From Oscillospiraceae bacterium (GTDB taxonomy: Bacteria; Bacillota; Clostridia; Oscillospirales; Oscillospiraceae), in assembly GCA_017624915.1 (NCBI GenBank), contig JAGAMC010000038.1, forward strand, positions 1-42,014: 42,014 bases of DNA, in the 5' to 3' direction. The notes below the pieces were generated by a model. The model had not been told where the DNA came from, did not search any database, and saw nothing but the letters and a program-made list of their open reading frames with translations. Of this stretch, positions 31,416-39,378 are shown piece after piece. The translations under genes and the position numbers were made by a program. Each line of letters starts with the position of its first letter. The stretch's first letter is position 1.

Positions 31416-32357
31416 TTACTTGCCACAGAAATCCTTGGCGACCTCTACGATATGGTCGGCGCACAGACCGAACTGCTTGAGCAGGGCGGCGGCGGGACCG
31501 GAGTGGCCGAACTCGTCGTTGACGCCGATGCGGCGCACGGGAGTGGGGCACTTCTCGGCCAGGCAGCCGCACACGGCCTCGCCCAGACCACCGATAACGT
31601 TGTGCTCCTCGCAGGTGATGATCTTGCCGCACTCCTTGGCGGCCTTGAGCACCAGCTCCTCGTCCAGAGGCTTGATGGTGTGCATGTTGATGATGCGGGC
31701 GGAGATGCCGGCCTCGGCCAGAGCCTTGCCGGCCTCGATGGCCTCGGCCACCATCAGGCCGTTGGCGATGATAGCCACATCGCTGCCGTCCTGAATGACT
31801 TCGCCCTTGCCCATCTCGAACTTGTAGCTGTCGTCATGGAACACGGGAACGGCGGCGCGGCCAAAGCGGATGTAGACAGGGCCCACATACTCGTAGGCGG
31901 CCTTGACCATGGCCTTGGCCTCCACGTCGTCAGCGGGAGACATGACTACCATGCCGGGGATGGAGCGCATGACGGCAAAGTCCTCGCAGCACTGGTGGGA
32001 AGCGCCGTCCTCACCAACGGAGATGCCGCCGTGGGTGGCGCCGATCTTCACGTTCAGGTGGGGGTAGCCGATGGAGTTGCGGATCTGCTCAAAAGCACGT
32101 CCGGCAGCAAACATGGCGAAGCTGGAAGCAAAAGGCACCAGACCCATGGTGGACGCACCGGCGGCCACAGCGATCATGTTGCCCTCGGCAATGCCGCAGT
32201 TGAAGTGGCGGCCGGGATAGGCCTTCTTGAAGATGCCGGTCTTGGTGGCGCCGGCCAGGTCGGCGTCAAACACGATCAGGTTGTCATGCTCGGCGGCCAG
32301 CTCGGTCAGAGCGTTGCCGTAGCTGTCGCGGGTCGCGATCTTCTTCACATCTGCCAT
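31416..32357 (-). CDS. Transketolase, C-terminal subunit
   Basis: Pyrimidine-binding and C-terminal domains of a split transketolase, which moves two-carbon units in the pentose phosphate pathway. The 313-residue product has FDADLAGATKTGIFKKAYP, the ThDP-activating glutamate in NCGIAEGNMIAVAAG, and the phosphate-binding histidine and aspartate in GEDGASHQCCEDFAVMRSIP. The C-terminal domain ends around VKDFCGK-like sequence. It follows the N-terminal subunit by one base (TAA-A-ATG). Split transketolases are common in clostridia. A 1-deoxyxylulose-5-phosphate synthase-like role is less likely, given the paired subunit. Confidence 0.94.
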   Translation of the reverse strand: MADVKKIATRDSYGNALTELAAEHDNLIVFDADLAGATKTGIFKKAYPGRHFNCGIAEGNMIAVAAGASTMGLVPFASSFAMFAAGRAFEQIRNSIGYPHLNVKIGATHGGISVGEDGASHQCCEDFAVMRSIPGMVVMSPADDVEAKAMVKAAYEYVGPVYIRFGRAAVPVFHDDSYKFEMGKGEVIQDGSDVAIIANGLMVAEAIEAGKALAEAGISARIINMHTIKPLDEELVLKAAKECGKIITCEEHNVIGGLGEAVCGCLAEKCPTPVRRIGVNDEFGHSGPAAALLKQFGLCADHIVEVAKDFCGK

Positions 32358-32358
32358 T

Positions 32359-33204
32359 TTACATCGCCTCCACTTCTGCCAGCTGGGCCTTCAGTTCGGC
32401 CATAGCCTGAGCGTATTCCTCGTCGTTGGGAGCCTTGCCGTGCCAGCCGGCGTTGTTCTCCATAAAGCTGACGCCCTTACCCTTGACGGTCTTCATGATG
32501 ATGGCAAAGGGCTTGCCCTTGGTGGCACGGGCCTGAGCGAAGGCAGCCTCCAGCTGCTCAAAGTCATGACCATCCACCACGGTCACCTCAAAGCCAAAGG
32601 CCTTGAGCTTCTCGTCGATGGGATAGGGACTCATAACGTCAGCAACAGCGCCGTCGATCTGCAGGCCGTTGTTGTCGATGATGGCGCAGAAGTTGTCCAG
32701 CTTGTAGTGGGCGGCGAACATGCAGGCCTCCCACACCTGGCCCTCCTGGAGCTCACCGTCGCCCAGCAGGGTGTAGACGCGGTTGGTCTTGCCCTGATAC
32801 TTGGCAGCCAGAGCCATGCCGGCGGCGGCAGAGATACCCTGACCCAGAGAACCGGTGGACATATCCACGCCGGGAGTCTCGTTCATGTTGGGGTGGCCCT
32901 GCAGGTAGCTGCCGATGTGGCGCAGGGTGGGCAGGTCTTCCACGGGGAAGAAGCCCTTGTGAGCCAGAGCGGCATACAGGCCGGGGGCGGTGTGGCCCTT
33001 GGACAGGACAAAGCGGTCACGCTCGTCCCACTTGGGGTTCTTGGGATCGACGTTCATCTCCTTGAAATACAGGTAAGTGAACGCCTCGGCGGCGGACAGG
33101 CTGCCGCCGGGATGGCCGGCCTTTGCGCCGTAAGTACCCTCGATGATACCCATGCGCACTTTGCAGGCGGTGGCCATCAGCTGCTTTTTCTCGCTGATCG
33201 TCAT
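32359..33204 (-). CDS. Transketolase, N-terminal subunit
   Basis: ThDP-diphosphate-binding half of the split transketolase. The 281 residues show AGHPGGSLSAAEAFTYLYF (about 28-46), LSKGHTAPGLYAAL, TGSLGQGISAAAGMALAAK, and the ThDP motif GDGELQEGQVWEA with the following NN (IDNNGLQIDG). The ATG at 33204 has AAGGGAGCAG upstream. It is the first gene of a two-gene operon with its own promoter about 80 bases away. The leader holds a small hairpin, GCGGT-CCAGC-ACCGC. Confidence 0.95.
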   Translation of the reverse strand: MTISEKKQLMATACKVRMGIIEGTYGAKAGHPGGSLSAAEAFTYLYFKEMNVDPKNPKWDERDRFVLSKGHTAPGLYAALAHKGFFPVEDLPTLRHIGSYLQGHPNMNETPGVDMSTGSLGQGISAAAGMALAAKYQGKTNRVYTLLGDGELQEGQVWEACMFAAHYKLDNFCAIIDNNGLQIDGAVADVMSPYPIDEKLKAFGFEVTVVDGHDFEQLEAAFAQARATKGKPFAIIMKTVKGKGVSFMENNAGWHGKAPNDEEYAQAMAELKAQLAEVEAM

Positions 33205-33286
33205 GCAATCTGCTCCCTTCGATATCTAAAGTGTAATAATCGACTGTGTCGTGCGGTGCTGGACCGCAGTTTCCGATATCTGTCTT

Positions 33287-33315
33287 ATTATAAAACATTT
33301 GCATGTAAAGTGCAA
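33287..33315 (-). promoter_or_regulatory. Promoter of the transketolase operon
   Basis: Minus strand: TTGCAC (33315-33310), 17 nt, perfect TATAAT (33292-33287). Confidence 0.78.
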
Positions 33316-33389
33316 GAGCGCCAGGGAAAAGTTGGGCAAAAAAAGAATTCCTTATATCCTTACCTCCATATTTTATATGTGTGTTAATA

Positions 33390-33418
33390 TTGCTTTTGCC
33401 GAACCACCATGGTAAAAT
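33390..33418 (+). promoter_or_regulatory. Promoter of the ceramidase-like gene
   Basis: TTGCTT at 33390-33395, 17 nt, TAAAAT at 33413-33418, 28 bases before the ATG. Confidence 0.7.
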
Positions 33419-33445
33419 GAGGCAGACTCAAAGGAGGAGATATTT

Positions 33446-34765
33446 ATGAGTCGTGAAATTCAGGTCGGTTTCGGAAGAACCGACATTATGCCTGTTGGTA
33501 ATGTTGAGCTCGGCGGTATGGGCAACGGCCCCCACCGCATTTCCAACAACATTCGCGATACCCTCTACGCCACCTGCCTGGCCATCACCGACTGTCAGGG
33601 CGAGACCCTGCTGCTGATCACCATGGACCTTCTGCACGCCATGGAAGGCATGGTGGCCGACATGCGTGAGATCATCACCAGGGAAACCGGCATCCCCGGC
33701 GAGCACATCATGATCGCCTGCACCCACACCCACGCCGGTCCCGATATCTTCAACCCCGGTCCCCAGACTGTAAATGACTACATCGCTCACTGCGTGGCCA
33801 AGGTCCCTCAGGCCGCATATGCCGCTTTGGAAGACCGCAAGCCCGCCCGCATCTTCACCGCTATGAAGGAACTGGAGCGGATGAACTTCGTGCGTCACTA
33901 CTGGCGCGAGGACGGCACCTGCGGTGCCCCCACCCAGGCCAACCCCGCCGTGGGCCACACCACCGAGGCGGACCACCGCATGCGCCTGCTGCAGATCAAG
34001 CGCGAGGGCGGCAAGGACATTCTGGTCATGAACTGGCAGGCCCACCCCTGCTTCACCGGCACACTCACCGGAAAGGACATCTCCGCCGACTACATCGCCT
34101 CCGTCCGCGGCTATCTGGAGGTGGTTGGAAACTGCCACTTCGCCTTCTTCCAGGGCGCCGGCGGCAACCTGACCACCCGCAGCAAAATTGCCGGCGAAGC
34201 CGCCGCCTCCGACATGGAGGATTACGGCAGACGTCTGGGCAACGAAGCCCTGTCCCTGCTGGAGAACATGCGCGAGGTGGAGACCGCTCCCCTGCAGTTT
34301 GTCCGCCGCCAGTACGCCTGCCCCGTGGACCACAGCACCGACTGCAAGGCCGACGAGGCCCGGGAGCTTTGGAATCACTGGCTGTCCGGCGTCGACATAA
34401 ACGAGTCCCGCCGCCTGGCCAAGGAAAAAGGCTACAATTCCCCTTATCAGGCCCGCGCCGTTCTGGAACGTCTGGCCAAGCCCCCCGTGCAGCCTCTGGA
34501 GCTGAACGCCGTGCGTATGGGCGAGCTGGCCTTTGCCACCGCTCCCTGCGAGATGTTCGACACCTGCGGCGCCTATGTCAAAGACAACTCTCCCTTCCCC
34601 GCCACCATGATGCTGGCCTACTGCAACGGTGCCTACGGCTACTTCCCCACCAAAAGGGCCTTTGAGTACGGCTGCTACGAGGTGGATACCCGCAAATACG
34701 CAGAGGGCTCTGCCGAGCAGATGGCAGAAAACCTTGTGGAAATGCTGGGCGAAATGAAGGGCTGA
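33446..34765 (+). CDS. Neutral/alkaline ceramidase-family hydrolase
   Basis: A 439-residue protein that I place in the neutral/alkaline non-lysosomal ceramidase family, zinc amidases that split N-acyl bonds of ceramides. Family-like signs are VGFGRTDIMPVG at the start, ITMDLLHAMEG, the metal-binding CTHTHAGPD (about 93-101), LVMNWQAHPCFTG, FFQGAGGNLT and the later GAYGYFPTKRAFEYGCYE. There is no signal peptide, unlike the secreted Pseudomonas enzyme, so it should act in the cytoplasm on imported or internal substrate. AGGAGG precedes the ATG. It converges on a GH20-like gene. Many bacterial members lack tested activity, so N-deacylation of another substrate is possible. Confidence 0.82.
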   Translation: MSREIQVGFGRTDIMPVGNVELGGMGNGPHRISNNIRDTLYATCLAITDCQGETLLLITMDLLHAMEGMVADMREIITRETGIPGEHIMIACTHTHAGPDIFNPGPQTVNDYIAHCVAKVPQAAYAALEDRKPARIFTAMKELERMNFVRHYWREDGTCGAPTQANPAVGHTTEADHRMRLLQIKREGGKDILVMNWQAHPCFTGTLTGKDISADYIASVRGYLEVVGNCHFAFFQGAGGNLTTRSKIAGEAAASDMEDYGRRLGNEALSLLENMREVETAPLQFVRRQYACPVDHSTDCKADEARELWNHWLSGVDINESRRLAKEKGYNSPYQARAVLERLAKPPVQPLELNAVRMGELAFATAPCEMFDTCGAYVKDNSPFPATMMLAYCNGAYGYFPTKRAFEYGCYEVDTRKYAEGSAEQMAENLVEMLGEMKG

Positions 34766-34797
34766 TCCCACAGCATAACAGAATATCCATAAAAATC

Positions 34798-34838
34798 GAC
34801 CGCGCAGTGGTTTCCCACTGCGCGGTCTGTTTTGTTTT
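34798..34838. terminator. Terminator between the ceramidase-like and GH20-like genes
   Basis: A 13-bp perfect stem, GACCGCGCAGTGG with its complement, closes a short T/C loop and is followed by TGTTTTGTTTTG. It ends both convergent genes. Confidence 0.92.
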
Positions 34839-34840
34839 GA

Positions 34841-37048
34841 TCAGCGGAGGTTTCGCAGCTCGGGGCTGGTGATGGCGGTGATATCCAACAGGTCCAGCGC
34901 GGGCTGGTCGGTGTTCTCGATGTACTCTGCAATGTCGGCAAAGGTCTGCATGAAGATGGAGTGGTTGCGCATGGTGGCGCCCTCCAATGCAAACTTCTCC
35001 TTCACCTGCTCGCACATGGCCATCAGCTCCAGACGGGCAGCCTGACGGGCACGGGCGATGGGGGCGATCTTCTTCTGGTCGCCGCCATGGGTCAGGTCAT
35101 AGATCTGCAGGAAGGCGATCCAATCCTCTACCAGCACCTGATAGTTGCAGCACTCGTAGGCCATTCGCAGGGCCATCTCCCGATCGCAGCCGGCGGTATT
35201 GGCGGCCTCCTCGAAGATGGCCTGTGCTTCTTTGGCCATGGAAGAAGCGGTGTAGAACAGACGCTCGTGATCCCAGCGCTTGGGAAGGACCAGTCTGGTC
35301 ATGGGAGATCCGGGGAAATGGCGGGGATAGGGTTCCTTCACGTTGAAATAGCAGCTGCTGTAGTAGGAGATTCCCTGCAGCGTCCTTCTGTGGGACAGCA
35401 CACCCTGAGAGGGCTTCTCGGGGTCACTGTAAGGGGCACGGCTCTCGGTGATCCAATCCACCAGACGGAAGGCGCGCAGGACCTTGTCCTGCAGGGGGGC
35501 AAAGTGGCGGGCCACATAGCGCTCGGTCACGTCGTTCACGCTGCCGGTACCCTCAAAGTTCCAGCCGTAGTCGGCAAAACAGTCATGGACGCGGTCATAG
35601 CTCCGGTCCCACAGAGCATATAACTGCATACCTTCGCCGCACTTGGAATTGTGATTCATCTCGGCCATGATCTGGACGTTGCGCAGGGGGTTGGTCAGCA
35701 GACTCCAGATATAGTAGCCGTTCCAGGGGTTGATAACGGAACGCAGACCAACATCGTCGGGATGGCACGCAAAGTCCACCAGTTCTTTCACATCCTCATA
35801 CCACCACCAGCCGAAGACCAGCACATCCTCCAGTCCCTCCTCCTTGATGCGGGAGCGGAACAGCTCGGAAATGTTGCCCAGCTTGGACTGCTTGCCGGAC
35901 ACCATATCGTGGGCCATGAAAATGGACTTCATGCCTTTTTCCTTCAGGTACTTGATCAGTTTGATGGCGTGTTCGGTAAAAATCTCGGCCCGCTCCTTGC
36001 CCCTGCACTCGGGGCACTGACACCAGGCGCGCTTCAGCGTGTAGGGATCGTTGACATCCACGCCGTACTGGTCCCACACCTCGTCCAGATGGATGCTGAA
36101 AGCGGTGATACCGTTGGGGGTCAGATACTCGTCAATGATCTGGTCATAGGCGGAGAACAGCAGCTTGTAGGTCTCCGGATTGGCAGTGCAGAAGCCGTTG
36201 GGATTGCTGGTGCCATCCTCGTTCTTGGGAGCAACTTCCGGCAGCATTCTGGGGAACAGGGTGTTATGACCAAAGGAGTTAAAACCGGGGACCACATCCA
36301 CGCCCCGGTCCTTGGCATAGCGGACGATCTCACCAAAGAAATCATCCCGGAAGATGGGGGGCAGGGTCTCACAGTTGATCCACTTCCCCTCGGTGGGCGA
36401 ATAGTACTTGATAGTCATGGGCGTTTGCAGCTGAGGATAGTCCTTCAGGGGCAGATACAGAGACTCCGCCACCCGGCCGTCATACTGCAATTCCCAGCAG
36501 CCGTACAGACCTACGCACACATAGTTCATTTTCTTGGCAGCCAGATCGTCGATCATGTCAAGCCAGCCCTGTCGCTCCATCACGTTGGAGCCATAGCGGC
36601 ACTCCTGCTTATAGCCGCGCAGGGCATTGTCAGGCCAGTCCAGAATCTCCACAGCGGGGATGCATGCGCCGCGGTTGTCCCACTTGCACATCTGCTTGAA
36701 AGAGCCAACACCATAGAAAAGACCGCTGTCACCAAAGCCCGTGATGGTCACGCCCTCGGCATCCACACGGATGCGGTAGGCTTCCTTTTCGTTCTTTACG
36801 CCTGCGGGCGCAGTGCCCAGTTCCAGCGTCACAGGGATGCCGTCGGCGGCAAAGCAGTCCTCACCGCACTTGGCAGTCAGGAACGCCTTTATGTCCTCTG
36901 CTGCGGTCTTGACAGGGCCTTTTTCGGCGGCGGGGGCGGTAACGCAGAATTTGCTGGTGCTGGCCAGCTTCAGTCCTTCCCCGCTCAGCGCAGTCACCTG
37001 CTGGGGCACGGGCTGGATCAACACTTTGATGTCTTCTGTTGTGTACAT
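34841..37048 (-). CDS. GH20-like beta-N-acetylhexosaminidase family protein
   Basis: A 735-residue protein with the layout of glycoside hydrolase family 20. The N-terminal domain (about 1-140) contains YRIRVDAEGVTITGFGDSGLF, typical of GH20b, cited in part. A TIM barrel follows (about 145-480). The acid/base pair is most likely Asp322-Glu323 in FSIHLDEVWDQYG, replacing the usual HxGGDE. CQCPECRGKERAEI lies shortly after. A helical C-terminal part of some 250 residues is unassigned. There is no signal peptide, so the enzyme is cytoplasmic and would need an imported substrate. AGGAGGG precedes the ATG. It is divergent from an AraC regulator, with tandem sites in between. Confidence 0.78.
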   Translation of the reverse strand: MYTTEDIKVLIQPVPQQVTALSGEGLKLASTSKFCVTAPAAEKGPVKTAAEDIKAFLTAKCGEDCFAADGIPVTLELGTAPAGVKNEKEAYRIRVDAEGVTITGFGDSGLFYGVGSFKQMCKWDNRGACIPAVEILDWPDNALRGYKQECRYGSNVMERQGWLDMIDDLAAKKMNYVCVGLYGCWELQYDGRVAESLYLPLKDYPQLQTPMTIKYYSPTEGKWINCETLPPIFRDDFFGEIVRYAKDRGVDVVPGFNSFGHNTLFPRMLPEVAPKNEDGTSNPNGFCTANPETYKLLFSAYDQIIDEYLTPNGITAFSIHLDEVWDQYGVDVNDPYTLKRAWCQCPECRGKERAEIFTEHAIKLIKYLKEKGMKSIFMAHDMVSGKQSKLGNISELFRSRIKEEGLEDVLVFGWWWYEDVKELVDFACHPDDVGLRSVINPWNGYYIWSLLTNPLRNVQIMAEMNHNSKCGEGMQLYALWDRSYDRVHDCFADYGWNFEGTGSVNDVTERYVARHFAPLQDKVLRAFRLVDWITESRAPYSDPEKPSQGVLSHRRTLQGISYYSSCYFNVKEPYPRHFPGSPMTRLVLPKRWDHERLFYTASSMAKEAQAIFEEAANTAGCDREMALRMAYECCNYQVLVEDWIAFLQIYDLTHGGDQKKIAPIARARQAARLELMAMCEQVKEKFALEGATMRNHSIFMQTFADIAEYIENTDQPALDLLDITAITSPELRNLR

Positions 37049-37077
37049 AAGAAACCCTCCTTTTGTTTTGTACCTTG

Positions 37078-37139
37078 ATTATAACGGCCTTTTCCCGGGA
37101 TTTCTATCATTATCTTGGCGTTATTTGTTAAAATCTTGG
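37078..37139 (-). promoter_or_regulatory. GH20-like gene promoter with tandem AraC-type half-sites
   Basis: Minus strand: a perfect TATAAT (37083-37078), 17 nt, but a poor -35 (TAGAAA, 37106-37101). Two direct repeats ATCTTGG (plus strand 37112-37118 and 37133-37139), 21 bases apart, lie right behind the -35. A 21-base step and a weak -35 are what an AraC-family activator would use. Confidence 0.6.
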
Positions 37140-37214
37140 TATCGCCTCTTGCGGCACACGCAAAGATCCACCCTGCCGAACTTCAGGTCAGCCGCAGAGG
37201 AAACCATCAAATTC

Positions 37215-37243
37215 TTGCGGCGAGCCATTGTCTGTGCTATAAT
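37215..37243 (+). promoter_or_regulatory. Promoter of the AraC regulator gene
   Basis: TTGCGG at 37215-37220, 17 nt, TATAAT at 37238-37243, 44 bases before the ATG. Confidence 0.68.
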
Positions 37244-37286
37244 TTCCATACAAAAGATATTCTGGCCAAAATTCGGGAGGGATCCT

Positions 37287-38087
37287 ATGCTGCTTGCGCA
37301 TTTTTCACTTTCGAGATTCGGTTTCTCCAGTATCCAGAACAGAAAAAAGCCGCCTTCAGAGGGGCTGGTCAGTGCCTATGAGTTCGAGTTCTATACCGAC
37401 GACTACGCTGGCGGCACGCTGACCGACGGTGTCTTTCACCCTGCCCGCAAACAGCATTACTGCCTGTACCGCCCCGGGCAGCGGCAGCAGCTGATCCCTC
37501 CCTACAAATGCTACTTTGTAAATATCGTTACGCAGGATCCGGAGTTTTGTGAGTTTTTTGACCAGCTGCCCAGCAACGGTCTGCTTTGGAATATAGACGC
37601 GATCGTGGACCTGCTGCGGGAAATGATGGCTACACAGGACAAGAACACTCTGGCCAGTCGCTTGTTTCTCCAGAGCTGTGCCTGCCGCATTCTGTCCCTG
37701 TTGGCCTCTCAGCGCCTTCCCATTACCTCAGCGGACCACGGTGCATTCCTCCATCGCGAGGAGTTGATGTCAGCAGATCGGTATATGCGCGACAACCTTA
37801 CCGGGGATCTCTCCCTTGCCCATCTTGCCGAGCTGAGCAATCTGGATCCCACCTATTTCCACAAGCTGTACACCAGTGTTTACGGCAAAACCCCCGCCCA
37901 GCGCGCTCTGGCATACCGGATCACCGCCGCAAAGATGTCTCTGGTCGACAGCGACCTTCCCCTGAACGAGATCGCAACACGATGCGGCTTTTCCTCCCAG
38001 TCCTATTTCACCAGCAAGTTCAAGCAGGCCATCGGAATTACTCCATCCCAATACCGCAAAAAATTGCTTGACGAGCAAAAAAAATAA
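37287..38087 (+). CDS. AraC-family transcriptional regulator
   Basis: A 266-residue regulator. The N-terminal half (about 1-150) is a sensor domain with no clear family, containing YEFEFYTDDYAGGTL and HYCLYRPGQRQQLIPPYKC, consistent with a cupin-like ligand pocket. The C-terminal AraC DNA-binding domain (about 160-262) has two helix-turn-helix units: DLSLAHLAELSNLDPTYFHK and LPLNEIATRCGFSSQSYFTS, ending in GITPSQYRK. The start at 37287 has GGGAGG 7-12 bases upstream. The frame is open far upstream but runs antisense to the GH20-like gene. It most likely activates the divergent GH20-like gene in response to a sugar or glycolipid product. Confidence 0.9.
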   Translation: MLLAHFSLSRFGFSSIQNRKKPPSEGLVSAYEFEFYTDDYAGGTLTDGVFHPARKQHYCLYRPGQRQQLIPPYKCYFVNIVTQDPEFCEFFDQLPSNGLLWNIDAIVDLLREMMATQDKNTLASRLFLQSCACRILSLLASQRLPITSADHGAFLHREELMSADRYMRDNLTGDLSLAHLAELSNLDPTYFHKLYTSVYGKTPAQRALAYRITAAKMSLVDSDLPLNEIATRCGFSSQSYFTSKFKQAIGITPSQYRKKLLDEQKK

Positions 38088-38127
38088 ATTCATCCACAGA
38101 CAGTTTTTGCTGTCACACAAACAGACT

Positions 38128-38170
38128 GAAGCGATACTCGGTTATCAAACCAAGTATCGCTTCCTTTTGT
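38128..38170 (+). terminator. Terminator of the AraC gene; left copy of a hairpin flanking crt-thl-hbd
   Basis: GAAGCGATACT (38128-38138) pairs with AGTATCGCTTC (38153-38163). An inner GGTT/AACC stem and ATCA loop lie inside, and CTTTTGTTG follows. A closely related hairpin lies after hbd. Confidence 0.8.
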
Positions 38171-38374
38171 TGATCTGACTCCACTGACAGATACCATAAA
38201 ACAGTTAAGTATCGGTTCATTCGTTTTACGGGCATCCACCTGTCCGTCGAAATTTTTCTGCAAGGAGTTTGCTTGCCGTTCGTGAACGTTAGATACTTTT
38301 TATAGTGGGGTGATGGAATAAATGCACGAAAAATGCATTTATTAAGAATTTTTACAACTCTTTAACAAAGTCCC
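38171..38374. other. AT-rich intergenic stretch before the crt promoter
   Basis: No coding sequence was seen. Two palindromic elements stand out: CGTTC-GT-GAACG (38277-38288) and a 10-bp inverted repeat AATAAATGCA-CGAAAAA-TGCATTTATT (38317-38343), about 30 bases before the crt -35. A partial Rex-like half-site TTAACAA lies at 38362-38368. Composition is clearly more AT-rich than the rest of the window. Confidence 0.5.
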
Positions 38375-38483
38375 TTGCTTTATTCTGTAAAATGTATTAT
38401 CATATAGTTGCTGACACCCAAGAAAACCGCGAGCAATGGGCACCGCAAAATTTTTTAACTAAAGTTTGTTATATTTTTGACAA
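38375..38483 (+). promoter_or_regulatory. crt promoter region and candidate Rex operator
   Basis: Promoter TTGCTT (38375-38380), 17 nt, TATCAT (38398-38403). Downstream in the leader is TTGTTAT-ATTT-TTGACAA (38466-38483), 18 bases long, with 12 of 14 conserved positions of the clostridial Rex site TTGTTAA-N4-TTAACAA. Its TTGACA could also serve as a second -35, though no well-placed -10 follows. Confidence 0.55.
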
Positions 38484-38538
38484 GCCACTTGCAAAAACAC
38501 CAAATATACCGTTAGTCAAGCGGGATGAGGAGGAAAAG

Positions 38539-39315
38539 ATGGGCGAATTCGTACGCTATGAAAAGAACGGAAAGGTCGGTATCATTACCATTGACCGTCA
38601 GGAAGCACTGAACTCTTTGAATCAGCAGGTTCTTTCCGAACTCAACGAGGCTATTGCTGTTGTTGAGCAGGACAACGATCTGGCTGCACTCATCATCACC
38701 GGTGCAGGCCGTGCTTTTGTAGCCGGTGCAGACGTGGCTGCCATGTCCGTGATGAATCTTCACGAAGGCCGCAAGTTCGGCCAGTTCGGTTCCGCGGTGT
38801 TCCGCCGCCTTGAAAAACTGGAGCTTCCCACCATTGCCGCAGTAAACGGTTTCGCCCTGGGCGGCGGCTGTGAACTGGCAATGAGCTGCGATATGATCCT
38901 TGCTTCCGAAAAGGCTCAGTTTGGTCAGCCCGAAGTTGGTCTGGGTATCATCCCCGGCTTTTCCGGCACCCAGCGCCTGGCTCGCCGCATCGGCGCTGCC
39001 CGCGCAAAGGAGCTGATCTATACCGGCAAGAAGATCCGCGCTGCTGAAGCTGCCGCCATTGGCCTCGTCAATGCTGTATATCCCGTAGAAGAACTGATGA
39101 ACGCCGCTATGGAACTGGCTGCAAGCATTGCCAAAAACGCTCCCATCGCTGTAAAGTATGCTAAAGCTTGCATTGATCGCGGCCTGCAGATGGATATCGA
39201 CGACGGTATCGCTCTGGAAAATGAAATGTTTGCTATGTGCTTTGCTACCGCTGACCAGAAGGAAGGCATGGGCGCTTTCGTGGAAAAGAGAGCTGCCGTA
39301 TTTACCAATAAGTAA
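38539..39315 (+). CDS. crt: 3-hydroxybutyryl-CoA dehydratase (crotonase)
   Basis: Enoyl-CoA hydratase that turns 3-hydroxybutyryl-CoA into crotonyl-CoA in butyrate formation. The 258-residue product has the CoA/oxyanion region GAGRAFVAGADVAAM, the first catalytic glutamate in LGGGCELAMSCD and the second in GQPEVGLGIIPGFSG. The ATG at 38539 follows GAGGAGG. An in-frame ATG at 38392 would lie in the promoter. It is first in the order crt-thl-hbd. The bcd-etfBA genes that often sit with crt are not here. Codon use (GAA for Glu, GCT for Ala, GTT for Val) differs from most neighbours. Confidence 0.94.
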   Translation: MGEFVRYEKNGKVGIITIDRQEALNSLNQQVLSELNEAIAVVEQDNDLAALIITGAGRAFVAGADVAAMSVMNLHEGRKFGQFGSAVFRRLEKLELPTIAAVNGFALGGGCELAMSCDMILASEKAQFGQPEVGLGIIPGFSGTQRLARRIGAARAKELIYTGKKIRAAEAAAIGLVNAVYPVEELMNAAMELAASIAKNAPIAVKYAKACIDRGLQMDIDDGIALENEMFAMCFATADQKEGMGAFVEKRAAVFTNK

Positions 39316-39378
39316 TTCCTGAATCGATTATTAAGTAATAAATAGATAACTGAAATAAAATATTATGGAGGAATAACA

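Noticed and set aside
33428..34771. A 447-codon frame opposite the ceramidase-like gene
   Set aside because: It is a shadow frame of Gly/Val/His-rich composition, and the sense strand carries the THTHAGP motif, a ribosome site and a promoter.
35651..37078. A 475-codon frame opposite the GH20-like gene
   Set aside because: It has no domain or ribosome site, and it runs through the GH20-like gene and its promoter region.
36813..37286. A 158-residue upstream extension of the AraC regulator
   Set aside because: It is antisense to the GH20-like gene and crosses the AraC promoter. The ATG at 37287 has a strong ribosome site and gives a normal AraC length.
38392..38538. A 49-residue upstream extension of crt
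   Set aside because: It would start within the -10 box. The extra residues are not crotonase-like, and the ATG at 38539 follows GAGGAGG.
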